Source: CAVZXS01 sp963779325 (GTDB taxonomy: Bacteria > Bacteroidota > Bacteroidia > Chitinophagales > Chitinophagaceae). From it: DNA of 64,000 bases. The notes beneath the pieces are model-generated. The model searched no databases. It was not told the origin of the DNA and saw only the letters and a list, made by a program, of their open reading frames with translations. Numbering within the stretch: position 1 is the stretch's first letter; each line of letters opens with the position of its first letter. Made by a program: the position numbers and the translations under genes. This document shows, piece after piece, positions 9,344 through 17,811 of the stretch. The stretch covers positions 62,001-126,000 of the forward strand of contig CAVZXS010000002.1 of assembly GCA_963779325.1 (NCBI GenBank), given 5' to 3'.

Positions 9344-10195
9344 TTAAGCTGTTTTACTGAATTGCCTGCGATATTGTTTAGGCGTCATCTGTTTTATATT
9401 TTTAAATTGCTTGCTGAAATGAGCCCAGCTGTTGTAACCGCTGGTGTAGCAAATATCTATTATAGAGTCATTGCCTTCCCGCAACTGTTTACACGCATGC
9501 CCTATACGAAGCTCTTTTAAAAAATCAAAATAACTTTTTTTGATATTGCGTTTGAAAAAACGGCAAAAAGTAGGAATGCTCATTTCTGCTACAGCCGCTG
9601 CCTCTGTTAGAGTAACCGGCTCGAGAAAATGTTTGAAAGAAAACGTAAATATTTTTTCAATTGTACTGTTTTCTTCGTGGTCGCCGTCCGTGTCAAAGGA
9701 TTTGGTGATAACCTTGTATTGTTTTGAAACACTTATTTGATGCAGCGCCGAGAGCAGTAATTGAATACGCTCGACGCCTGCAGCTTTTTCTATGTGTTCT
9801 ATTCTTACCGCGATATCTTTTTGTAATGATTGTCTTAACTGTATTCCGTTGTTATCGCCTTCCAGCAATTGTAAAACTTTCTTCATCTCCGGTAATTGCA
9901 GAAATGAACTTCCCCAAAAATCTTTCAGGAAGTGAACCACCACGGCGCTGCCGATCATTTTTTGTTCCGACTTACGAAACCAATGCGGCAGGTTGGATGC
10001 CAGGAAAAAAACATCGCCTTTCTTATAATCGCCGATATAATCGCCGATGAGTGCAGTGCCATGCCCCTCGGCAATTACTATCAGTTCACATTCTTCATGC
10101 TTATGCCAATTGGTTTCAAATTGCGGTGTGCGGTATTTTCGGCATGCAAAAGAATTTTGTTCCTCAACGTGAATTTTCTGAATTAATGTTTGCAT
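9344..10195 (-). CDS. AraC-family regulator with cupin sensor domain
   Basis: 283 residues. The N-terminal ~100 residues are a cupin-like domain (KHEECELIVIAEGHG...). The C-terminal ~100 residues hold two helix-turn-helix units (LTEAAAVAEMSIPTFCRFFKR and DICYTSGYNSWAHFSKQFK) ending in the usual MTPKQYRR. It is transcribed divergently from xylB across a 253-bp intergenic region containing the block shared with the susC promoter. AraC proteins typically activate from just upstream of the -33 element, which is where this block lies, so it is a good candidate for the xylose-responsive activator (inference). Confidence 0.87.
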   Translation of the reverse strand: MQTLIQKIHVEEQNSFACRKYRTPQFETNWHKHEECELIVIAEGHGTALIGDYIGDYKKGDVFFLASNLPHWFRKSEQKMIGSAVVVHFLKDFWGSSFLQLPEMKKVLQLLEGDNNGIQLRQSLQKDIAVRIEHIEKAAGVERIQLLLSALHQISVSKQYKVITKSFDTDGDHEENSTIEKIFTFSFKHFLEPVTLTEAAAVAEMSIPTFCRFFKRNIKKSYFDFLKELRIGHACKQLREGNDSIIDICYTSGYNSWAHFSKQFKNIKQMTPKQYRRQFSKTA

Positions 10196-10318
10196 GCAGC
10201 TTGTAGTTTTAATTTTATCTTAGTGTTTGCAATAGCAAAATTATACGGTGCATATAACCGGGTGAAGTACTACGGTTGTAACCGCAAGACTTTCAAAATT
10301 ATTTCAAAATTTCATTTG

Positions 10319-10377
10319 AACCTGTATTTTAACAGCATTTGTAAGCAAAATACTAAAAAAGTGATAAGATAGCATAT
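10319..10377 (+). promoter_or_regulatory. Conserved block upstream of xylB (probable activator site)
   Basis: AACCTGTATTTTA (10319-10331), a 30-nt AT-rich spacer, then TGATAAGATAGCATAT (10362-10377). Both parts recur upstream of susC (17496-17508 and 17538-17553) with near-equal spacing and the same distance to the -33 element. The position suits an activator site. Which regulator binds is not known. Confidence 0.7.
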
Positions 10378-10396
10378 ATTTTTTTGTAGATAACAG

Positions 10397-10428
10397 TTGC
10401 CTTCTGACCTGTTTGAAAGATACTTTTG
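10397..10428 (+). promoter_or_regulatory. xylB promoter
   Basis: TTG at 10397-10399, 21-nt spacer, TACTTTTG at 10421-10428, which fits the Bacteroidota consensus TTG-N19-21-TAnnTTTG. Transcription would start about 15 nt before the xylB ATG at 10449. The TTG is the end of AACAGTTG, which is also conserved in the susC promoter. Confidence 0.7.
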
Positions 10429-10448
10429 GAGTACCTTAAAACGATTGA

Positions 10449-12020
10449 ATGCTGCTATTAGGAATTGATATTGGAACTTCATCCATTAAAGTATCCGTTG
10501 TGGATGCTCAATCGCGGCAATGCATCGCTTCGGCGCAATACCCTGATTCCGAAACATCAGTTATTTCACTTCACCACGGTTGGGCCGAACAATCGCCTGA
10601 TACCTGGTGGGAGCATGTGCAGCAGGCCATATTACGGGTCAATGCTGCTAAAAAATATAACCCGCGGGATATTGCCGCTATTGGAATAGCCTACCAAATG
10701 CATGGGCTGGTTTGTACCGATGCCGATCAAAATGTATTACGTAATTCAATAATTTGGTGCGACAGTCGTGCTGTAAAACCGGGCGATGATGCCTTTGATG
10801 CCATAGGTCATGTAAAGTGCTTATCGCATTTACTCAATTCGCCGGGAAATTTTACCGCCGCTAAATTAGCTTGGGTAAAAAATAATGAACCGGATTTGTA
10901 TGCAAAAATTCATACCGTTATGTTGCCCGGCGATTTTATTGCTATGAAACTGACCGGTGATATAACAACCACAATACCGGCTTTAAGCGAGGGTATTTTT
11001 TGGGATTTTAAAAATAACAGTTTAAGCGAGGACGTTTTTAGTTATTTCGGATTCAATAAAAATCTTATTCCTTCTATACATCCGGTTTTTGCAGAGCATG
11101 GAAAATTAACCGCATCAGTTGCATCTTCTTTATCATTAAAACCGGGAATATCTGTTACTTATAAAGCAGGCGACCAACCCAATAATGCATTTTCGTTAAA
11201 TGTATTGGAGCCCGGCGAAGTAGCGGGTACTGCAGGCACCAGCGGTGTTATTTATGCAGTAAGTGATGAATTAGCTTATGATGAACAATCAAGGGTAAAT
11301 ACTTTTGCGCATGTAAATTATACAGCCCCCTCTCCTTTTGAGCAATTGAGTGAAACGAAAATTGGGAGCGAAGCCGGGAGGGGCGAGGACAGATTGGGTG
11401 TGTTACTTTGTGTAAACGGATGCGGTATTATGAACCGTTATATAAAAGATAATTTCGGTAACGGATTGTCTTATAAACAAATGAATGAATTGGCTGCAAC
11501 AGTTCCTGCAGGCAGTAATGATTTGCCGGTGTTACCGTTTGGCAACGGCGCTGAGCGAATGTTGGGCAATAAAAGTATCGGCGCATCAATACATAACCTG
11601 GATCTCAATAAGCATACACCGGCGCATATTTTTCGTGCAGTTCAGGAAGGTATTGCCTGTGCACTGCGGTATGGTCTTGATATCATGCGCCAAAACGGAC
11701 TTAAACCTTCCGTAATACGCGCCGGCAATGCCAATATGTTTTTAAGCGATGTGTTTACACAGTCATTTGTAAATCTTACAGGCGTTCCTGTTGAATTATA
11801 CAATAATGACGGCAGCGTAGGTGCGGCATTAGGAGCAGGGATGGGAGCGAAAATTTTTAATAGCAAACAGGAAGCCTTTGAGGGGTTGAAAAAAATAAAA
11901 GTAGTGGAACCGGGTGTAAAAGAAAAGGAATCATACGCTGCATTGTATGTAAATTGGAAAGAACTTTTGGAAAGACATTTAAAAAAAGATGCACATAAGC
12001 AATTAGAAAAATCATATTGA
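10449..12020 (+). CDS. xylB: Xylulokinase
   Basis: 523 residues, FGGY-family sugar kinase. It begins with the ATP-site motif GIDIGTSSIKVSVVDA and has AYQMHGLVC and SIIWCDSRA, typical of xylulokinases. Xylulose is phosphorylated to xylulose 5-phosphate, the step after XylA, whose gene follows 36 bp downstream. Residues ~293-314 (PSPFEQLSETKIGSEAGRGE) are a low-complexity insertion between NYT and DRLGVLLCVNG, coded by a G/C-rich palindromic element; otherwise the length is slightly above the family's ~500. The gene has its own recognisable promoter and is divergent from the AraC gene. Confidence 0.93.
   Translation: MLLLGIDIGTSSIKVSVVDAQSRQCIASAQYPDSETSVISLHHGWAEQSPDTWWEHVQQAILRVNAAKKYNPRDIAAIGIAYQMHGLVCTDADQNVLRNSIIWCDSRAVKPGDDAFDAIGHVKCLSHLLNSPGNFTAAKLAWVKNNEPDLYAKIHTVMLPGDFIAMKLTGDITTTIPALSEGIFWDFKNNSLSEDVFSYFGFNKNLIPSIHPVFAEHGKLTASVASSLSLKPGISVTYKAGDQPNNAFSLNVLEPGEVAGTAGTSGVIYAVSDELAYDEQSRVNTFAHVNYTAPSPFEQLSETKIGSEAGRGEDRLGVLLCVNGCGIMNRYIKDNFGNGLSYKQMNELAATVPAGSNDLPVLPFGNGAERMLGNKSIGASIHNLDLNKHTPAHIFRAVQEGIACALRYGLDIMRQNGLKPSVIRAGNANMFLSDVFTQSFVNLTGVPVELYNNDGSVGAALGAGMGAKIFNSKQEAFEGLKKIKVVEPGVKEKESYAALYVNWKELLERHLKKDAHKQLEKSY
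11325..11389. repeat. Palindrome-like element inside xylB
   Basis: GCCCCCTCTCC at the left and GGGAGGGGCGAGG at the right enclose an AT-richer centre (AATTGAGTGAAACGAAAATT). The edges resemble the CCCTCTCC...GGAGAGGG family at 2802 and 55168. It keeps the frame and codes for a Pro/Ser/Gly/Glu-rich insertion. Boundaries are approximate. Confidence 0.6.
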
Positions 12021-12056
12021 GGTGCAAATAAAAAAGAATCACTAAAACTAAACTAT

Positions 12057-13412
12057 ATGACAGTCCTTATTGGCGATAAAGAATTTTTTAAAGGCATAGG
12101 CCCCGTTACATACGAAGGCCCGCAAACTGATAACCCGCTTGCATACAGGTGGTACGATGAAAATAAAACAGTAGCGGGCAAACCCATGAAAGAGTGGTTG
12201 CGTTTTGCCTGCGCTTACTGGCACAGCTTCTGCGGCAGCGGCGCTGATCCGTTTGGTGAAGCGACGCATTTGTTTCCCTGGAGTGAAAAGGCGGATGCAG
12301 TGGGAAGAACCCGCCCGGATGACCCGGTCGGACGGGCAAAAGATAAAGCAGATGCCGCGTTTGAATTCATTACTAAGTTAGGTTTGCCATATTATTGCTT
12401 TCATGATGTGGATGTAGTGGATTACACTAATGATGTAAATGAAAATGACAGAAGATTACAGGCATTAACTGAATATTTAAAAGAAAAACAAAAAGCTAGC
12501 GGTGTGAAATTATTATGGGGCACGGCCAATATGTTTTCGCACAGAAGATATATGAACGGCGCTGCTACCAATCCTGATTTTCATGTATTGACACATGGCG
12601 CCGCTCAAGTGAAGGCTGCATTGGATGCCACCATTGCATTAGGCGGAGAGAATTATGTTTTTTGGGGAGGCCGTGAAGGTTATATGAGTTTGCTCAATAC
12701 CAATATGAAAAGAGAAAAGGAACATTTGGCCCGTTTCTTACATACTGCTAAAGATTATGCAAGAAAGAATGGTTTCAAAGGTCAGTTCTTTATAGAACCT
12801 AAACCATGCGAACCAAGCAAACACCAATATGATTATGATTGCGAAACGGTAATTAGTTTTTTACGTCAGCATGATTTGCTTAATGATTTTAGTTTAAATA
12901 TAGAAGTAAACCATGCTACACTTGCGGGACATACCATGCAACATGAAATGCAGGTAGCGGTGGATGCAGGTTTGCTTGGAAGTATGGACGCTAACAGGGG
13001 CGATTATCAAAATGGTTGGGATACCGATCAATTCCCGAATGATATTAACGAATTGACGGAATGTATGTTGGTATTGTTACAAGCCGGCGGTTTCAAAGGC
13101 GGCGGTATCAACTTTGATGCGAAGATCAGGAGAAACAGTACCGATGCGGCGGATTTATTTCATGCACATATTGGCGGCATAGATGTTTTTGCAAGAGCAT
13201 TGATAACTGCTGATGCCGTAATACAAAAATCTGAATTTAATAAAATAAGAACCGAACGTTACGCAAGTTTCGACAGCGGAAAAGGAAAAGCGTTTGAAGA
13301 TGGTAAGTTATCACTGGAAGATTTAAGAGCCTATGCAATTGAAAACGGCGAGCCGAAAGTAACCAGCGGCAGACAAGAGTACATGGAGAATATCATTAAC
13401 CGGTATATTTAG
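12057..13412 (+). CDS. xylA: Xylose isomerase
   Basis: 451 residues, class II xylose isomerase of the Bacteroides type. Visible active-site elements are CFHDVD (H116, D119), FIEPKP (metal ligand E247 and K249), EVNHATLAGHT and MDANRGD. It interconverts xylose and xylulose in the cytosol using two divalent metals. It lies 36 bp after xylB, so the two are probably one transcript. Residues 85-93 (TRPDDPVGR) are extra relative to the family and are coded by a 27-bp palindromic element; deleting it restores VGR-x-KDKADAAFEF. All catalytic motifs remain intact, so the enzyme is probably active. Confidence 0.95.
   Translation: MTVLIGDKEFFKGIGPVTYEGPQTDNPLAYRWYDENKTVAGKPMKEWLRFACAYWHSFCGSGADPFGEATHLFPWSEKADAVGRTRPDDPVGRAKDKADAAFEFITKLGLPYYCFHDVDVVDYTNDVNENDRRLQALTEYLKEKQKASGVKLLWGTANMFSHRRYMNGAATNPDFHVLTHGAAQVKAALDATIALGGENYVFWGGREGYMSLLNTNMKREKEHLARFLHTAKDYARKNGFKGQFFIEPKPCEPSKHQYDYDCETVISFLRQHDLLNDFSLNIEVNHATLAGHTMQHEMQVAVDAGLLGSMDANRGDYQNGWDTDQFPNDINELTECMLVLLQAGGFKGGGINFDAKIRRNSTDAADLFHAHIGGIDVFARALITADAVIQKSEFNKIRTERYASFDSGKGKAFEDGKLSLEDLRAYAIENGEPKVTSGRQEYMENIINRYI
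12310..12336. repeat. 27-bp palindromic element inside xylA
   Basis: CCCGCCCG (12310-12317), 10-nt loop with one extra stem base on the right, CGGACGGG (12329-12336). It has the same length and layout as the element at 2832-2858 (CCCGCCCG / ten bases / TCGGxCGGG), with a shared GAC in the loop. Being a multiple of three, it adds nine codons without a shift. Confidence 0.8.
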
Positions 13413-13552
13413 TTTTCATCTGAATAAATAAGACAGGTAAATTAAATGTCAAACTAAAGTCAATTCCTGTTTTTATATAGCAGGTTAAGCTTTCTTTCGT
13501 AAAAGTAAAGAAAAGCATTGGTCCCGATTTTCAATAATAAATATTTTGTATA

Positions 13553-14704
13553 ATGAAACCTTTTCAAGCCATAAAATTATTTTTTGTGTTAGCTGCTGCG
13601 ATTGTTCTAAACAATGCAAATGCACAAAACTCCGCAAAAAAAAGTGCTGATAAAACTGCTGCAAAGGAAGCGGGATTGAAAGATGCGTATAAAAATCATT
13701 TCTTTATCGGTGCTGCACTCAATGCAGCTCAGATTGAAGATAAAAATGCCGACGCTGCCTTATTAATACCGAAACAATTCAATTCTATTACTTCCGAGAA
13801 CATTATGAAATCCGAAATCATACATCCTGAATGGGATAAGTATAATTTTGATTTGGCAGATATCTTTTTGGCTTACGGAAAAAAGCATAACATGTTTATC
13901 GTCGGGCATACTTTAGTTTGGCACAGCCAGTTATCTCCGTTTGCAAATAATATTCAAAGCAAAGATTCTTTCCTGTTGTTTTTCACCAATCATATTAATA
14001 CGGTAGCCGGCAGGTATGCAGGAAAAATTGATAGTTGGGATGTGGTGAATGAAGCGCTGAATGAAGACGGTACGTTGCGTAAATCCATTTTTTTGGAGAA
14101 ATTGGGAGAAGATTATATACGCAAAGCATTTGAGTTGGCGGCTAAAGCAGACCCTAAAGCTAAATTATATTACAATGATTATAATATAGAGCAACCGCAA
14201 AAAAGAGCAGGAACTATTGCAATAATTAAAAAATTGCAGGCCGGCGGAACTAAAATAGACGGCGTAGGCATTCAGGCGCACTGGAGCATCAACGGACCGC
14301 CGTTAAAAGATATTGAGGATGCTATTAATGAATTTGCTGCACTCGGATTAAAAGTAAGTTTTACTGAATTGGACATTACTGCATTACCTAACCCATGGGA
14401 TTTAAAAGGCGCAGATGTAAATCAAAATTTTGAAGGCAGTCCCTTTATGGATCCTTATAAAAAAGGGTTACCGGATTCGATGCAAATAAAACTGGCGAAA
14501 GGATATGAAGATTTATTTAAACTGTTTATTAAATATAAAAACAAAATTGAGCGGGTTACTTTTTGGGGGGTGAATGACGGACAATCTTGGTTAAATAATT
14601 GGCCGATAAAAGGCAGAACAAATTACCCGTTGCTTTTCGACAGAAATTTTAAACCAAAGCCGGCTTTTCATAAAGTGATAGCAGTAAGCAAAAAAAATAA
14701 ATAA
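13553..14704 (+). CDS. Secreted GH10 endo-1,4-beta-xylanase
   Basis: 383 residues with an N-terminal signal peptide (about 1-25, ending NANAQ). The single catalytic domain is glycoside hydrolase family 10: TSENIMKSEIIHPEWDKYNF, HTLVWHSQ, the acid/base Glu167 in WDVVNEAL and the nucleophile Glu272 in FTELDI, 105 residues apart as usual. It would cut xylan backbones in the periplasm or outside, retaining configuration. No carbohydrate-binding module is present. It follows xylA by 140 bp and precedes the transporter gene by 29 bp, so it is likely co-transcribed with the latter. Confidence 0.93.
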   Translation: MKPFQAIKLFFVLAAAIVLNNANAQNSAKKSADKTAAKEAGLKDAYKNHFFIGAALNAAQIEDKNADAALLIPKQFNSITSENIMKSEIIHPEWDKYNFDLADIFLAYGKKHNMFIVGHTLVWHSQLSPFANNIQSKDSFLLFFTNHINTVAGRYAGKIDSWDVVNEALNEDGTLRKSIFLEKLGEDYIRKAFELAAKADPKAKLYYNDYNIEQPQKRAGTIAIIKKLQAGGTKIDGVGIQAHWSINGPPLKDIEDAINEFAALGLKVSFTELDITALPNPWDLKGADVNQNFEGSPFMDPYKKGLPDSMQIKLAKGYEDLFKLFIKYKNKIERVTFWGVNDGQSWLNNWPIKGRTNYPLLFDRNFKPKPAFHKVIAVSKKNK

Positions 14705-14733
14705 CTCCTTTTACGATTGCCTAAAATTATAAC

Positions 14734-16203
14734 ATGACTTCATCTGCTCAAAAATTATCTGTTTTAGAAAAAGTAGGCTATAGCCTTGGCGATCTCGCGG
14801 CCAATCTTGTTTTTCAAACCCTTGTAACTTACTTAGCTTTTTTTTATACGGATATTTACGGGCTTGATAATAATCATGCCTCATTGATTACATTGATTGT
14901 AGGATTGGTTGCAGCTTTTGTTTTCAATCCAATCATCGGCGCTATTGCCGACAGAACAGCTTCTAAATGGGGAAAATTCAGACCGTGGATTCTTTGGACA
15001 GCTGTTCCTTTGGGTGTTGTTGCATTACTTGCATTCAGCACCCCTGATTTTTCTTACAAGGGAAAAGTCATTTACGCTGTAGTTACCTACACGTTGCTAT
15101 TATTATTATATGCTGCCAATAATTTACCCTACTCAGCATTGAGCGGTGTAATTACGGGTGATATGGGGGAAAGAAACAGTGTATCGGCATACCGTTTTGT
15201 CGCGGTGATGTTTGCACAATTTTTTGTGCAGGTATTTATGCTGCCAATTATTGAATATGCAGGTGGTGGCAATAAAGCAATCGGTATTGAAAAGGTGATG
15301 ACGTATCTCGCCATTGTTGGAACCATTATGCTGTTGATTACTTTTTTAACTACAAGAGAAAGGATTGTTCCAAAGCCGGAACAGAAATCAAGTGTAAAAC
15401 AAGATTTAGCTGATTTGTTCAAAAACAAACCATGGGTTATTATTTTAATTGTTACTACGCTGGTGTTTGTTACACTTGCCATGAAAGGCGGTTCTTATGT
15501 TTATTATTTTAAAAATTATGTGGATGCGGAAAGGTTGAAAGAATTTATCATGCCCATCCTTATTTTTTTAAAAGATATTGGAGTTAATTTCTTTGGTGAA
15601 GACCCGGTGTCTGCAGGCTTTGGATTATTTAATGCGGGCGGTATCATTTTTATGATTGTGGGTATTGGTTTGTCAAAAAAATTAGCTGATAAATATGGCA
15701 AGAAAGATGTATTCATGGGTGCATTACTGCTTTCCACTTTATTCATCATAATCTTTTTCTTTTTCTCTTCCACATCTGTAGAGCTGATGTTTGGCTCACA
15801 AATTTTGCATGGCTTTTTTTATGGCATCACCATACCGCTGCTGTGGGCAATGATCGCTGATGTGGCAGATTACAGCGAATGGAAAAACAACCGCAGGGCC
15901 ACCGCCATTATTTTTTCTGCCATGATGGTGGGATTGAAGGGCGGGTTGAGCATTGGCAGTGCATTGGTAACATGGATTTTGGGTTTGTATCATTATATAC
16001 CAAAAAACAACAACGATGCTAATGCAATCACTGTTCAGCCGGAAACTGCTGTGCAGGGAACAAGGATGCTGGTGAGCATTTATCCTGCATTGCCTTTTTT
16101 AATTGGCATTGGATTATTGTTTTGGTATGAAATAAATAAGAAGATGGAAGTGCAAATTGAAAGTGATTTGAAAGAAAGAAGGCAAACCCCCTCCGCCCCC
16201 TAA
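14734..16203 (+). CDS. GPH-type sugar:cation symporter (MFS)
   Basis: 489 residues, about 12 membrane segments. The N-terminus EKVGYSLGDLAANL and the motif GAIADRTASKWGKFRPW are typical of the MelB/XynP-like GPH family, as is DYSEWKNNRRATAI in the second half. It most likely carries xylose, xylobiose or related oligosaccharides across the inner membrane. It is downstream of the GH10 gene. The last residues (QTPSAP) are coded by a repeat element whose CCCCTAAAGGG contains the stop codon, so the natural C-terminus has been replaced or extended. Confidence 0.9.
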   Translation: MTSSAQKLSVLEKVGYSLGDLAANLVFQTLVTYLAFFYTDIYGLDNNHASLITLIVGLVAAFVFNPIIGAIADRTASKWGKFRPWILWTAVPLGVVALLAFSTPDFSYKGKVIYAVVTYTLLLLLYAANNLPYSALSGVITGDMGERNSVSAYRFVAVMFAQFFVQVFMLPIIEYAGGGNKAIGIEKVMTYLAIVGTIMLLITFLTTRERIVPKPEQKSSVKQDLADLFKNKPWVIILIVTTLVFVTLAMKGGSYVYYFKNYVDAERLKEFIMPILIFLKDIGVNFFGEDPVSAGFGLFNAGGIIFMIVGIGLSKKLADKYGKKDVFMGALLLSTLFIIIFFFFSSTSVELMFGSQILHGFFYGITIPLLWAMIADVADYSEWKNNRRATAIIFSAMMVGLKGGLSIGSALVTWILGLYHYIPKNNNDANAITVQPETAVQGTRMLVSIYPALPFLIGIGLLFWYEINKKMEVQIESDLKERRQTPSAP

Positions 16204-16226
16204 AGGGAGAACTGGGAAGGACTTGA
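16184..16226. repeat. Palindromic element at the 3' end of the transporter gene
   Basis: AAACCCCCTCCGCCCCCTAA followed by AGGGAGAACTGGGAAGGACTT. It is related to the AAGCCCCTCC...GGGGAGGCTT family at 38731, 49154 and 54481. The stop codon 16201-16203 lies within it. A second piece, CCCCCTTTAGGGGACAGGGG, lies at 16293-16312. Confidence 0.6.
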
Positions 16227-16315
16227 AAGCATAAACTTCTTTTAGCTACTTAAAATAATGGTACTGCAATTATACCTAATCATAAAAAGTGTCCCCCTTT
16301 AGGGGACAGGGGCTT

Positions 16316-17359
16316 ATGCCTGAAGAGAGTATCGACCATATTGATTTTGATGACTTAAACAGCAGGGCTATTTCGCAGCCAGTTGGTAAATCATATTTAC
16401 ACGGCTGACCCGTCAGCTCATGTGTTCAATGGAAAAATTTATATTTATCCTTCGCATGATATTGATGCCGGTGATGCGTTTGATGATTTGGGCAGCCATT
16501 TTGCAATGGAAGATTATCATATACATTTCAATGGATAGTATTGATGGCGAAGCAAAAGATAATGGATGTGCATTACATGTAAAAGATGTACCCTGGGCCA
16601 ATAAACAAATGTGGGCGCCTGATGCAACTGAAAAGGATGGAAACGTATTATTTATTTTTTCCTGCTAAAGCCCACGATGGAATTTTTAGAATTGGTGTAG
16701 CTATCAGTCAATCGCCTGTTGGACCCTTTGCGCCACAGCCCGAAGCGATTAAAGAAAGTTTTTCGATAGACCCGGCTGTGTTTAAAGACCTGGATGGTAA
16801 TTACTATATGTACTTTGGTGGTATTTGGGGCGGACAATTACAACGCTGGAGAAACGGAAGTTTTAATGCAGCAGAAGAACAAAGCCCCTTTGCACACCTG
16901 CCTCAAAATAATGAACCGGCCTTATGTGCAAAAGTTGCAAAACTAACTGATGATTTATTGGAATTTGCAGAAACTCCCAAAGATGTTACGATACTGGATG
17001 AGAATGGGCAACCACTTTTGCAGGGCGATATAAACCGAAGATTTTTTGAAGCATCCTGGATGCACAAGTACAACGGCAAATATTATTTTTCTTACTCAAC
17101 AGGCGATACGCATTTTATTTGTTATGCCATCGGCGATAATCCTTACGGGCCGTTCGTTTATCAAGGCAGAATTCTTGACCCGGTAGTTGGCTGGACCTCT
17201 CATCATTCCATTTGTGAATTTAATGGCAAATGGTATTTGTTCTATCATGATTCAAGTTTAAGCAAAGGTGTTACACATTTGCGCTCGGTAAAAGTAGCGG
17301 AGATAACTTATGATGTGAACGGGAAAATAAATACACTGTATCCATACAGGAACGGATAA
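16316..17359 (+). pseudogene. GH43 glycosidase gene with three +1 frameshifts
   Basis: Reading through three single-base insertions gives a continuous GH43 protein of about 346 residues: HIYTADPSAHVFNGKIYIYP, DGNYYLFFPAKAHDGIF, SIDPAVFKDLDGNYYMYFGG and WTSHHSICEFNGKWYLFYHD. The extra bases fall near 16385-16386 (GG), 16526-16528 (TTT) and 16645 (G). Downstream of 16645 the frame is open to the stop. GH43 enzymes of this type are beta-xylosidases or arabinofuranosidases. The ATG at 16316 directly abuts a repeat element. Either this is a decaying gene or the three shifts are sequencing errors; both read the same here. Confidence 0.8.
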
Positions 17360-17495
17360 TAATCAGCTCCGGATTTTTTACCGACATTAATATATATGTT
17401 GTTTCGTTTTTTTTAAATCATATTGTTGACAATGCAACAATTGTTTATTTAAAACATAGCCGACCACTTTTTTAATTTTTTTAGAAAGCCAGGAG

Positions 17496-17553
17496 AACCT
17501 GTATTTTATCATATTTTTTCCGCAAATTTTATAAAGATGATAAGATAGCATAT
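17496..17553 (+). promoter_or_regulatory. Conserved block upstream of susC (probable activator site)
   Basis: AACCTGTATTTTA (17496-17508), 29-nt spacer, TGATAAGATAGCATAT (17538-17553). The 16-bp part is identical to 10362-10377, and the distance from it to AACAGTTG is 14 nt in both places. This implies joint control of susC and xylB. Confidence 0.7.
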
Positions 17554-17572
17554 TTTTTTTCAGAAATAACAG

Positions 17573-17604
17573 TTGTAGGGCTCTTGTTTAATAGAATAAC
17601 TTTA
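17573..17604 (+). promoter_or_regulatory. susC promoter
   Basis: TTG at 17573-17575, 21-nt spacer, TAACTTTA at 17597-17604. The -7 element differs from TAnnTTTG in its last base only. Spacing is identical to the xylB promoter. Confidence 0.65.
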
Positions 17605-17811
17605 TACCATCAAAACGATGCTATGCTGCTGAAAAGAATTAACTCATGGGTTTTTTCATTTGCTATTCATGTGCCATATAAAAGCGCATCTCAGTGTTCA
17701 TTGTCGAACTACCAACAGCACAAACATTATTTTTTAAAATCGTTTCATACCACGTTGATTATTTATCTGACTCATTTTCTGTATTTTTTAAACCAAAAAA
17801 AACGACTGCTT

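Larger units (their letters stand above)
17360..17811. other. Intergenic region upstream of susC
   Basis: 452 bp without a supported gene. It holds the block shared with the xylB promoter (17496-17553), the susC promoter (17573-17604) and then a leader of about 200 nt. The susC frame stays open through the leader from 17584, but the signal peptide starts only at 17812. No riboswitch or attenuator fold was recognised by eye. Confidence 0.7.

Noticed and set aside
16413..16668. Separate small genes on either strand at the GH43 start
   Set aside because: The plus-strand frame is part of the shifted GH43 sequence and the minus-strand frame is its shadow.
17584..17811. In-frame upstream start for susC, adding 76 residues
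   Set aside because: The added residues are not family-like and would bury the signal peptide; the predicted -7 element also lies after 17584.
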